Assembly (NCBI GenBank): GCA_963966185.1
Contig: CAWZYM010000220.1
Location: 92,501-156,500 of the forward strand
Length of the DNA: 64,000 bases
From: Rhabditoides inermis
Lineage: Eukaryota; Nematoda; Chromadorea; Rhabditida; Rhabditidae
Direction: 5' to 3'
Shown: one piece after another, positions 1 to 10,444 of the stretch
Layout of the letters: each line of letters opens with the position of its first letter
Position numbering within the stretch: the stretch's first letter is position 1
Translations under genes and position numbers: made by a program
Notes under the pieces: model-generated
The model's database searches: none
Seen by the model: the letters and a program-made list of their open reading frames with translations, nothing else
Told to the model about the DNA's origin: nothing

Positions 1-28
1 TATACTTCAAATGAATGAGACGACCCAC

Positions 29-2880
29 CTCGTCGCCGATCGGCGTGCTGGAGTCCTCCTCGACCATGATGGAGGGGGTAGAGATGACCGGGGCGGAACC
101 CTTCTGCAAAAGAAACACATTCATCATACTGATCATTACGTTGTCTTGCACTGTTTCTCTCATTTGAACACGCAACTTATAAGTATTATATCAGAATATA
201 TCTGACACTCTGACAAGGTCAGTTGATGCACAACTGAACCGACTGCGCATTACGGATAGACAATCTTTCTCGCTCTCTCGCGTCCCCTACAAACCGTCCA
301 GCGCTGACGCGCCGAATGTCATTGTATTGTAATATATTTTCCATCTTCAACTCTGATCGCTCCAGTTGACGTCAACTGCTCAAAATAGTAACCACTCGCT
401 GTCAAATCGTAGCCGCCTGCAATTCCACGCGTTCCGAAAGGCGGAAAGTGTCGTCACGCGTTCGAAAAGTCTTCCAACTCCTCTCGAAATAGCCAACAGG
501 GCTACAATCCACTATAACCACCCCGAGTCAACAGTGCACTCTCCCCAACCTATACCTCAACTATCAAGACATCGCAACCAATCGCTGATACATCGCAACC
601 AATCGTTTAGCAGCACAATTCTTTCTAGAATATGCAGAATATGCAAAATTACAGTGAATTATTTACTGTGATAAACAACAACAGAGTGCAGAACACATGA
701 CGTCACTCACAATGAGCCGCCATGGTACGTAATCCAACAATTGCGACGCAATCGGCGGCCACGGCCACATCACGATAAATCGATAAATCGATAATCGTTT
801 AGGTAGATCAAGGAATGCGGAAATAGCAGTGCAATCGATTGGCGAACCTTTTTGAGAACGGGTGGTGGTTGTGTGACAGTCAAACATTTCGCGCGAATCA
901 AACCGCGACCCTTTGAATATAATAGGATTACAACTACCGAGACCGACCACAATCCATCTATCCACAATGTCCCATTTTACAAGACAGCAAGCCAACCCGA
1001 CGCTTTTCAACTGTATACGCGTAAAAACTAAAGAAATTCTACTTTTACGACTTGTAAACTAAAAATAGAATTATAAACATACCACTGCACTCCTGAAACA
1101 ACTTCAAATAACTTGAAAGTTGAAAAGGTGAACCGCAAAACTAGGAAACCCACACAAACGTTGCAGCACACTGCGTCGAATAGCCAATGCATGTCTCGGC
1201 ATGGGGCGGAAAATGGCGATCGACACGGTTTGTGCCGTTACTATTTGTGCAGCTGAATTGTCTTCCGCCATCTCTCTCTCTCGAGCCATAAAACGCCTGA
1301 TGCGAACCCCGACTGTCAATAAGCAACACATACTCACAGAGAGCAGCGCAGCGCATACAGAACAAGAACGAAGAAAACACAACCATAACCTACATACGCA
1401 TTCCATACCGCAATCCATCACTAACATCATGAAAACACATGAAAGCACCGTAGCAATCCAAAGTCGGTACTGTACTGCATTGAACTATACAAACAGTGTT
1501 GCACTGGACAAATCTTGACAGAAAGAGAGAGAGAGAGAGATTGAGAGAGAGAGAGAGAAAGAGGGAGAGATAGAGAGAGGGGGGGGAGAGAACCGACCCA
1601 CCCTGAGCTCCTTGACGTGCCTCGGTTTGGGGGCGAGCGGGGGCTTGCCGGCACTCCCTCCTCCTCCTCCTCCTCCCGCTGGCTCCGACAACTTGCGGTG
1701 ATGGGGAGGGATCTGAGGGACAATATCAATATTGAGAAACACATATTCGCAATGCTCAACGACATACCACACCATGTTGAGGTATACATTTGAAGAAAAA
1801 TGGTGATGTGAGATTTAGAGTGGTACTTTAACTATCAAAACATGAATCATATGCATCAGATTCTTCTGACATGAATGATACGCGCATTCTGACGAGGTGA
1901 GTAACGTCGTATGCCGCTGGGGGGGTCTGAGGGACAAAATCAATATTGATTAGAGCCACACAAATTCGCAATGCTCAAAGTTTGAAATGTATGTCGTATA
2001 CATTTGAAGCCATTCCAGTGGTACTTTCCTTCACCCACACAACTATCGAAACACGAATTATATGTATCACACTCCTCTGACATCCAAGATATGACTGTTC
2101 GGTCAATGAGAGTTGTGCGAACTGCGGCGGACAAAAATCAGACAATTTATATTTGAAATCTTACAAACATCTCACCATAGGTTTGAGTGGCATGTTGAGG
2201 TGGTGAGGTCTGGGGGGCGGGGGCGGGGGTGACACTGGGCCGACTGCTCCTCCTTCTACCACTGCTGTCTGCGCCGACGGAGGAATCACACTCTCCTCAA
2301 CATACAACCATTACAAATATGTACCACTCATGCATTACATGGATAGGTAAAAATGTGCAGCAATAATGACTATGCAGCGTTATTGTTAGGCGTAAAAAAT
2401 ACATTCTCTTCTCCCTCTCTCTCCCTCTATCCCCCCCCCCCTCTTCCTCCTCACCTCTATACTCTCTCTAATACGCAGCTCTTCCAGTAGCCGCTCACTG
2501 GGTCGGGCAGGGACGGGCGGCAGAGGAGCGATCAGTACTGTAACCATATCATTAGCATATTATCACTATGTATATTATCACTATTATCTATTCTATCAAT
2601 CAATTACATATAGCAGGTCCTCCGTTTTCGCGGTAGGCAAAATGGTAATGAAATTTTTACAATTATGCGCAGGTGTGTAACATTATAACATTTATAATCA
2701 ATAATAAATCAATAGCCATTGAATACGTAAAACGCCAGTGGAATACGACACGGAATCGACAGTGACACACTATACTACTCCTTTCACTCTCACTCCCTTT
2801 CTCCTCTCTCGATTATAGCCTAGTAATGACAAGGGGCGAGTGGAGAAGGAAGAAACGAGTCGGTTTAGCCACGATAATGC

Positions 2881-2931
<51 letters not shown>

Positions 2932-2986
2932 CCTCCATCTCCCTCCCTCCTTCTCTCTCTCTCCTCTCTCTTTCCCATCTCTCTAT

Positions 2987-3021
<35 letters not shown>

Positions 3022-3379
3022 CTTCCTAGTTCACACTTCAGACATCACACAGACGACGCAACTCACTTCTCAATTACAGATATTTTCGCCCTGACATTTA
3101 TACTCTTGCAAAGCAGGAAACGAAGAAAACTACGCAACAAAGCAAGATATTTAAAAATGAATATTGATTTTAAACAATAGTACAATAGTAAACTCACTGA
3201 CCTCCATTCTGCTGGAATCTATCGCGCAGCTGGCTGACTGATAGCTGCTCCTCCGGTGTCAGCACTCCTGCTCCTTCTCCTCCTCCTGCTCCTGCTCCTG
3301 CTCCATTCTCCTCTCCAATCGATGCCAATCGATCAGCCAACATCTCTCCTGCCGCGCGCAAAATATTCACATAAAGCAC
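29..3379 (-). CDS. Partial gene: proline-rich protein with SH3-ligand-like motifs (runs off the left edge)
   Basis: Not recognised by family. Five phase-compatible exons read on the minus strand: 3202-3379, 2455-2537, 2176-2295, 1602-1712 and 29-103, each bounded by AG and GT. The exon at 3202-3379 opens in phase 0 from an acceptor at 3380, so a 5-prime exon may exist further right, but an in-frame ATG at 3343-3341 (MLADRLASIGEEN) could be the start instead. The protein has a Gly/Ala run, the segment LTPEEQLSVSQLRDRF, the helix-like SERLLEELRIRES, a PPPPPPRP polyproline stretch and KPPLAPKPRH, which resembles class I/II SH3 ligands. The last visible exon ends ISTPSIMVEEDSSTPIGDE, an acidic Ser/Thr-rich stretch. 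A cytoskeletal or signalling adaptor is a reasonable inference only. The 3-prime end lies outside the window. Confidence 0.6.
104..1601 (-). other. Long intron of the left partial gene
   Basis: This 1.5-kb stretch between exons 1602-1712 and 29-103 shows no exon I can support. It holds two short runs of an AAATCGAT-type motif near 777-800 and a (GA)n microsatellite at about 1519-1590. Confidence 0.5.
1705..2130. repeat. Diverged tandem duplication in intron
   Basis: The block from about 1707 (tctgagggacaatatcaata...) recurs from about 1925 (tctgagggacaaaatcaata...). Both copies continue through an ATTCGCAATGCTCAA segment and a GTATACATTTGAAG segment, at an offset near 215 bp. The copies are clearly diverged, so the duplication is not recent. 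Confidence 0.7.
2881..3020. repeat. (CT)n microsatellite
   Basis: Nearly pure CT/CCT tract inside the intron 2538-3201 of the left partial gene. Long Ser/Leu open frames across it are artefacts of the repeat. Confidence 0.9.
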
Positions 3380-4873
3380 CTAAAAGCGCCACAATAAAAC
3401 GCTGATTCAGCGTAATTAGACAACACAATGCGAGAAAAAACGGGGGGAAACAGCAGGGAGAGAAATGAGCCAAATATTCAGCAGGCACGGCAAATAGAGA
3501 AAGTGCAAAAGCGGCGGATAGGATAACATGGGAGAATGGAGATGGAGAGAAGAGGAAATGAGAGAGAGAGAACGAGACAGATCGTCGCATTGATAATAGT
3601 AGTCAGTAATTATCAGATAGTGCGAGTATCGTTATCGAATCAGTCGGGTATTCTTAGAACCACATTCCACTCTCTCTTCTCTATAATATAGAGATTTACG
3701 ATATTATCGATATTCCATTGATCCAGACATCATTTTTGTCGTCGCCACAATAACTGAACAAATATTGGGCTCGCACACCCTCTCGCATGTTTCAGAGGAC
3801 AACAAAAACGAGAGTCATAAAGAGCAAGTCATGATGATCGTGATACTGATACGCTGATAGAGATCAGTTAAGCACAGAACCGCGGGGGATCGATCCATCA
3901 ATCCATTAGCATTAGCCGTTCCGGGATGGATAAACGACCGGGCGGATAAACACAATCCAAACCCGTTCCACAATTGAGCCAATCCAGCACGAATCAATCA
4001 ATCAATACGCATAAGGCAAACACGAAAAGCCGATAGCACTATCACATCGCTTGCGTGTATGCGAAAGACGCGAAGTTCAAATTCCAAACTCCTCCTTTCT
4101 CCCCCTCGCCGCTCTCTCGCCACCGCGCACTGTCTCGCCACTCTCACTCTACCACCGATCGATCAATATCCGAGCGCCGAAAGCTCACTGTCAACTTTCA
4201 AGCGATTGCCCGGATAAGCGGTATTGCGAAAATAGAGGAGCCAACAATGAACGGATGTTTTTTGGTAGTCATGGAGTCAATTCAATCACATGTGGCAATC
4301 TGACAATGAATAATGAATCACCGAATCACGGCGAAAAAGTGACCAAGGGTTAGTAATCAGAATGGCCCTATCACACAATGCGATAACAACTACACTTCCA
4401 CAATCAATCGACGAGGAACGGACAAGACTCACAATGAACTCTCCATGATAAATAAACGTTTTCTGCAATGTAATTTCCCGGAGTCTTTTCCAGTCACCAA
4501 AACAGCCGCTTACTCACTCAGCCAGTCACTGAATCAAAATCTCACCGCTCACTCGCACACTCACTGAGCGGTAATAGTAGCGCGTAATCGACCTTCCCCG
4601 AGTTTCTCTCTCTCTCTCTCTCTCTCTCCCCCCGCTCACTCAAGAGACACCGCAAGAGACATGAGAGAACGCGGTAAACACTCCGGAGACACAACATCGA
4701 TCGATCAGCTGATATCTCGCGTGTAGATCACACCAAATGATTATACGAATTGATTAAATGATAAGCACGAAAACAAAACGCAGTGAAAAACGAGCGGGCG
4801 GGTGATTCAGTTGATGAATAGGACCGGTCGCCGCGACAGACGGAAGAGTGAGTCATCTCTCTCGCCACTCAAG

Positions 4874-4910
<37 letters not shown>

Positions 4911-5124
4911 TTCCACTCACCCATCTCTCACTGTCTCTCACCCAGTCTGAACTACGCATAGACAGTTCTCTGCCACCCTTCATTGCAGAGATAGCACAAC
5001 TGTGCGCAGATCAAAACTGACTGTTCAAAAACACGATTGAACAATAACGAAATTGTTCAGACCATTTATTAACGCTAACTTTAATTATTTAACAATCAAG
5101 AACAATTATTACACACATACGTAA
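3380..5124. other. Region between two minus-strand genes, no supported exon
   Basis: Lies between the stop codon of the 597-aa gene and the first certain exon of the left gene. It may hold the promoter and 5-prime exons of the left gene. It contains short CT tracts (about 4606-4628 and 4876-4911). I see no open frame with protein-like composition. Confidence 0.4.
5065..5070 (-). promoter_or_regulatory. Poly(A) signal of the 597-aa gene
   Basis: AATAAA on the minus strand about 55 nt downstream of the proposed TGA stop at 5127-5125, which supports that stop as the real gene end. Confidence 0.55.
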
Positions 5125-5617
5125 TCACCAGTCCAATAGAGCAGCAATGTCGCGGCACTTCTGTGCCCTGAAAAAGAGTAAACAAAATAGACAAAAAAAC
5201 ACCCCCACCTCTGTTCCAGTGGCAACAGACTGATCCTTCTCGCGACCTGCATACCAAACGCCTTGATAGAATCGCCCTGCGACGGGAACTGAAACAAACA
5301 AAAAATACTTAAAAATACAATTACAAATAAATTATTTATTACCAAATTCAACATCACATAGCAATTCTGCTAGACCAATCAATAAAAATACATTTAATCA
5401 ACCCACATAATCGATATTGACTATTTCCATAACCCACCTTCTGTATCTCCTCCAGTCCGTTGGTGGCCGGTTCGGGAAGACCCTGGCAGATCGACCAGGC
5501 CTTGCCGTCCGTCTGAAAGGGGCTCTCTCTCCCTCCCTCCCTCCCTCTCCCTCTCTCTACCTCCCTCCCTCCCCCTCTCTCTCCCTCTCTCTTTCACCTC
5601 CTCTCTCCCCTCTCCTA

Positions 5618-5655
<38 letters not shown>

Positions 5656-6728
5656 TCACCTCCTCTTCCATGTGCACATCCAGCAGTGGCCACTGCGCAG
5701 TCGCCGGCCCGGACAGACACGCAATGACCTGAAAAACCAATTATGCACATCAATCAATCAATCGTTTATACGGAATCGTTATATCTGAATATGACCACAC
5801 AACCATAATGATATGAAGAATACAGTAATGCCTAAGATGCTAGTTACATCCATTGAGACAATGATTACCCCATAAAACAGTCGACCACCCATGTTCCAAC
5901 CACGAAACGTAGAATCTTCAGAACAGAACACTCACCTTGTCACTATCGGCCCACTCGTCCTCCTCTCCCTCCTCCTTCACTTCTCCTCCTCCTCCTCCTC
6001 CTCCTCCCGCAATCAACTGCTCCACGAGACGCGCTGGCAGAGGGATCGAGTGGTCGGGAATCAAGGGGACGCTGAAAACATTTAGAATATTATTTCAAAT
6101 AACCAGACAATTTACAGCAAAAAATAACTACATTATAGTGTGGAAAATGAAGATAAAATAATACTAATACTAATAATAAAAATATATAATGGGGTGGCTA
6201 GCACAGTGGATGTGCGCGCAGCTATCAAGCGGAAGGTCCCGGGTTCAATCCTCTCGGCGGCCAATGATGTACCGCTAGTCACGGTGGAGTGACGACCACC
6301 CTCACAACTTTCGTGAGCCTCTAGTCAAAAGTCTGTGACGTCATCTGATCCAAATTCATTGCATTCATCTATGGACCCCTCTAAGCAGCTAGCGACTTGT
6401 ACTCGAGAGCCTTAGGTCAGTCTCCTTATTGGCTAGGTCGACGTTTGTATATCTTGAATCTGCTGAAGCTGATAAACAAACTTTATATATATATATATTC
6501 TTCTTCTTTTCCCCGCGGCGTGCGGTCGGGTCCTCATTTTTCCCCACCGCCGCCGAATGTTCGGTCATCGACAAGAATCCTTCCCGAGTAACCAGTGAGG
6601 CGGCGGGAAGTACCCTCATGTGGAAGCAGCTATGGCGCGAGGAGATACTAATTGGCATGGAAGCAAAGGAAGCCTCGGAGCTCTTCACGTCAAGAATGGT
6701 ACTCTAATGGTCCAGGAATGATTATCTA

Positions 6729-6820
<92 letters not shown>

Positions 6821-7079
6821 ACAAAGACTCACATCTTGTCCGCTCCCTCCTGGCTCGCTTCCATCGCCACGTCATGCGGGACCTCAACATCACATTCTAA
6901 TTATTAAACACACGAAATCTACGCTGCACATAGGGATCACATCGAGTCCATGGATTGTTAAAACAATCCTTCTAGCCTCGAATTTCTAACACTAATCATT
7001 GTAACACACAGACGTGATCCACGCAACACAGTAATACCCACTGTCCCCCCTACCTGAGCCGCCTCCGTCCTGTCCCGAA

Positions 7080-7124
<45 letters not shown>

Positions 7125-7996
7125 AAGAGAGAAAGAGAGAGAGTCGACAATCCACCCCAACCTCAGCCGCCTCCGTCCTGTCCCTCTCGTCCACTCGGAA
7201 CATCCCCGGCGTGTCTTCCGGAGTGGCGGCTATGCCCTGCCTCGTCTCCTCCACCGGAAGAGGTGACAGAGGGGCAGGCGGACCGGGCGGCAGGCTGAAA
7301 CGGAAAAAAACGTGGATATTGAAATAAATAAGTTTCCGAGAAAGTACAGCTTCTTCGCTCCACATCTTTTACAATGGACTGGAGCATTGATTAATAAGAC
7401 CAGATAAGCACAATTAATACAACAAAATTTGGATAACTAACCCTGCTGCTCCTGCCGCTGGAGACTCGCCGACTACTGAAGAGCGAGCGGCTGGAACGAC
7501 AAAACCTTACTTATCAGCATACAGCATTCATTTCACACATAACACATAAGAATAACACTTGAACATCTCCACTCACACTGCATCGACTCGTCGCCCCACC
7601 ATCCTCCTCCTCCTCCATTCTCCCCTCCTTCCTCCGCCTCTCCCTCCCTCTTCCGATGCCACTCCGACACGTCGCTAGCAAACGACAGAGTGGACGAGTT
7701 GAGCGAGTCTGAAACACAAGTTATCCACTGGATTCAATACGCTTCACACAACACTCCTAACCAACCGAGAAACGTATTGATTGATAGGACAGAACTATCA
7801 CACTTATGATAACAATAAATGTAGTAGTAAACTGAACAGAGCGAAATAATTAACACTCACCATTGCCCTCACCCCTGCGCAGCATGCCGGGCGATGGGAG
7901 AGTGGGCTCGGCGAATGGGGCATCCCCTCCTCCTCCTCCCTTCTTGCTCTTCTTCCCCTTCTTCTTCTTCGGGCGGTCGCCCTGAACACACACACA

Positions 7997-8029
<33 letters not shown>

Positions 8030-10018
8030 TCTCTCCCTACCTCCCCCTGCATCTGTCCATCCAGCTCCCTCAATGCGGCTGCCGCCCTCTGCAGGTTCCC
8101 CTCCTGCTGTCTCCCCTCCCTCTCCTTCTCCCGACCGTTCTTCCCGATTGCGCGCGACTGCACGTGACTCGCGCCGCCCTGCAAGTACTTGGTCACTTTG
8201 TCTTCCTACAGATATTACTTGTTTCCAATGAAACAATATAACAAGTATTTCATTCGAACGTAGATCTAACCACTATTACATTACTTCAACACTAACGCGG
8301 ATACAGTTGACCAGAAACCTACATTTGCACATTCGCAAAGCAAAACTTTTGAAAAGCACAACACCAAGTCCACACCTGTCTCCCCTTTCCCGCTCTCCTC
8401 CACGGCACATCTCCTCCCTCTCCTCCTCCCCAGTCTGACGCCGCCTTCTCCCCTGCTCCTCCTCCTCCTCCCGTCCACGCCTTCTCCCACTCACTCCTCC
8501 CTCCCCGCATACCCGCCACCTCACCGCTCCAACCATGACAGTCATTCTGGAAAATCAAAATGAATAAAATCAATACATCGAAATGCGACCCACCTCCCTG
8601 TGCCTACTCCGGAACTCCCTCTCCATGTCTGCCCACCCTCCTCCTCCTCCTCCTGCACCCCTGCTGTCTGCCCTCTCGCTCTGTGCCCGCCAGTCCTGCC
8701 AGTCAGACGGAGGGTGTAGCTGAGGCGCGCTCCAGCCGGCCTGACAAACACGATCATATGCACATACTTGTAAAAGTGACGTCTCGCAATTATAAAATAA
8801 ACTATACGTTTCATGCCAAACACACATCCTATACTAAAACTAAATGCCTCAAATTAGTTCAATTACACGCTTTCCAACCTGTTGCGACCGCTGGAAGGGG
8901 TCGCGGTCGGCGGCAAAATCGCTTGAATCACGCCTATCCTCCTGGTCCGGACGGGCCAGCATCTGCAGTAGACTCGTCTCTCTCCTCTCTCTCTCTCTCC
9001 TCTCTATCTTTCTCTCTTCCTTTCCAGTTCCCACATTCGTCCATCCCCCTCCCCCTCCTCCTCTCCTGCCATACTGCTCGCTACCATTCACATCCGGGCC
9101 CTGAAATGTTTTAGTATCAGCTGGATCTACTACCCTCCCCCCTCTCTCTCCCTCTCTTTCTCCCTTACCTGCATGTAGTACTCGGGTATCATCCTGCTCC
9201 CTTCTCCTCCTCCTCCCCCTCCCATCGCTGACGGCGGAGCGCCGTACGCAGATCGGGTGGGGTTCTATAATAATAAGATTGGTCATTCATGCATTGCACC
9301 CCACAAACAATCAACAATACGTTTCACACAGTAAACTAAACAAGAGCAAACGTGTCAAGCATCAATCTGCTATCGGCTCCGTTATGTAGTCTTAACATCC
9401 TAAAACCAAGCATGAACTCACAGTGACACCCAAACCCAATAAGACGGAAGTAGAATATGGAATCTAGAATCCACCCACCCCTCCGCTATGTGGTCGCGCC
9501 CAGTCGGTCAATGGAGTACCGCCGCGAGCCGACGGAGTCTGAAACATAACAATTTATACGGTTTGTAAGAACACGTGAATTACAATAATGTAAAGAGAGA
9601 GAGAGAGAGAGAGATAGAGAGAGAGAAGGTAACAAGATACTTCCAACAAAACGAATCTCACAAGTGGATACGAGAGTGTTTCTGCATTGGGTTGTATTGT
9701 TGTATATCACTCAACCATTTGGTAATTTGGTTATAACATCATAGGAATCCTAGATAGTGGATTGGAATCATATTAAGAATAACCCAGTTGCCGATAAACA
9801 TGTATATGCGTATGTATGTTTCAACTAGATAAAACAACCCAATCACGCTCATTGTGAACCAATAGTTTGTCCGAAGTGATCGTAATAAATAAGCCACCAA
9901 CCATTTTCGACCAGCTCATATCGACGAATCGAATTCGTCGATGTCCTGTAGTTCTGTAAAACATACACAATTTAAACTCACTGAAAACATCCGAATCAAA
10001 GTCCAAAGATAATGCCAT
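5125..10018 (-). CDS. Uncharacterised 597-aa Gly/Glu/Lys-rich protein, 18 exons
   Basis: Family not recognised. Minus-strand exons: 9902-10018, 9479-9538, 9169-9264, 9035-9100, 8879-8962, 8594-8740, 8376-8546, 8041-8205, 7861-7981, 7577-7708, 7442-7490, 7162-7294, 6833-6882, 5936-6071, 5660-5728, 5438-5512, 5209-5288 and 5125-5167. All junctions are GT-AG and total 1,794 nt, an exact multiple of three ending in TGA. Start ATG is 10018-10016 (MALSLDFDSDVF). Exon 1 is the least certain: a very short internal intron is possible. The protein has repeated GGGGGG tracts, a basic KKKKGKKSKK cluster, acidic EEGEEDEWADSD, and a C-terminal amphipathic segment AFGMQVARRISLLPLEQR ending in DIAALLDW, which faintly resembles BESS-type helices. 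It lies 282 bp downstream of the MLYCD stop on the same strand, and an AATAAA follows the stop. Confidence 0.65.
5519..5657. repeat. (CT)n/(CCCT)n microsatellite
   Basis: Pyrimidine tract filling most of the intron between exons 5438-5512 and 5660-5728 of the 597-aa gene. Confidence 0.9.
6191..6496 (+). mobile_element. tRNA-derived SINE
   Basis: The head has an A-box-like TGGCTAGCACAGTGG and a B-box GGGTTCAATCC spaced as in a tRNA (about 6195-6252). It continues about 230 bp into a non-tRNA body and ends in a TTTATATATATAT tail. It lies in the intron 6072-6832 of the 597-aa gene, in antisense orientation to it. No clear target-site duplication was identified. Confidence 0.75.
6729..6820. repeat. 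(AT)n microsatellite
   Basis: About 90 bp of nearly pure AT dinucleotide repeat with one interruption (TAAAT), in the same intron as the SINE. Confidence 0.95.
7054..7069 (-). pseudogene. Duplicated exon end with second splice donor
   Basis: A copy of the last coding bases of exon 7162-7294 (encoding TEAA) followed by its own GTAGGG donor, separated from the real exon by a CT/GA microsatellite (7079-7143). Including it would break the reading frame. Confidence 0.5.
7990..8040. repeat. (CT)n microsatellite
   Basis: Short (CA)n followed by (CT)n tract in the intron between exons 8041-8205 and 7861-7981 of the 597-aa gene. Confidence 0.9.
9539..9901 (-). other. Intron 1 of the 597-aa gene
   Basis: Contains a short (GA)n run at 9595-9627 and nothing else I can identify. 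Confidence 0.4.
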
Positions 10019-10300
10019 CCGGTTGCAAACCGCTCAAAACAACCACAATCGCAACAACAACATATAGAACTCTTTATGCAGCACACCTTTCTCTAGAACA
10101 CCCATCACAGACCTCGTAAAACTATGCCTACACGACAAGAAATGCTAGAAATACACATACAATATACAATACACAATTTAAGACTAGATAATACAAATAC
10201 ACAATCAAGTATAGCTGGTGATATAATCACAATAGCTTGGCTAGTAGCGAGTGACTCTAGGTGAGCAATACATACACATACACCGCTCTCCTCCTCCTCC

Positions 10301-10401
10301 TCACTTGATCAGCTTGAGCACCCTCTCGTTGGCAGCAATCTTTCCTTCGTGAATGTACGCAGCACTGTTCGCGTGCACATTCTCCAGACGGTAGCTGAAA
10401 C

Positions 10402-10444
<43 letters not shown>

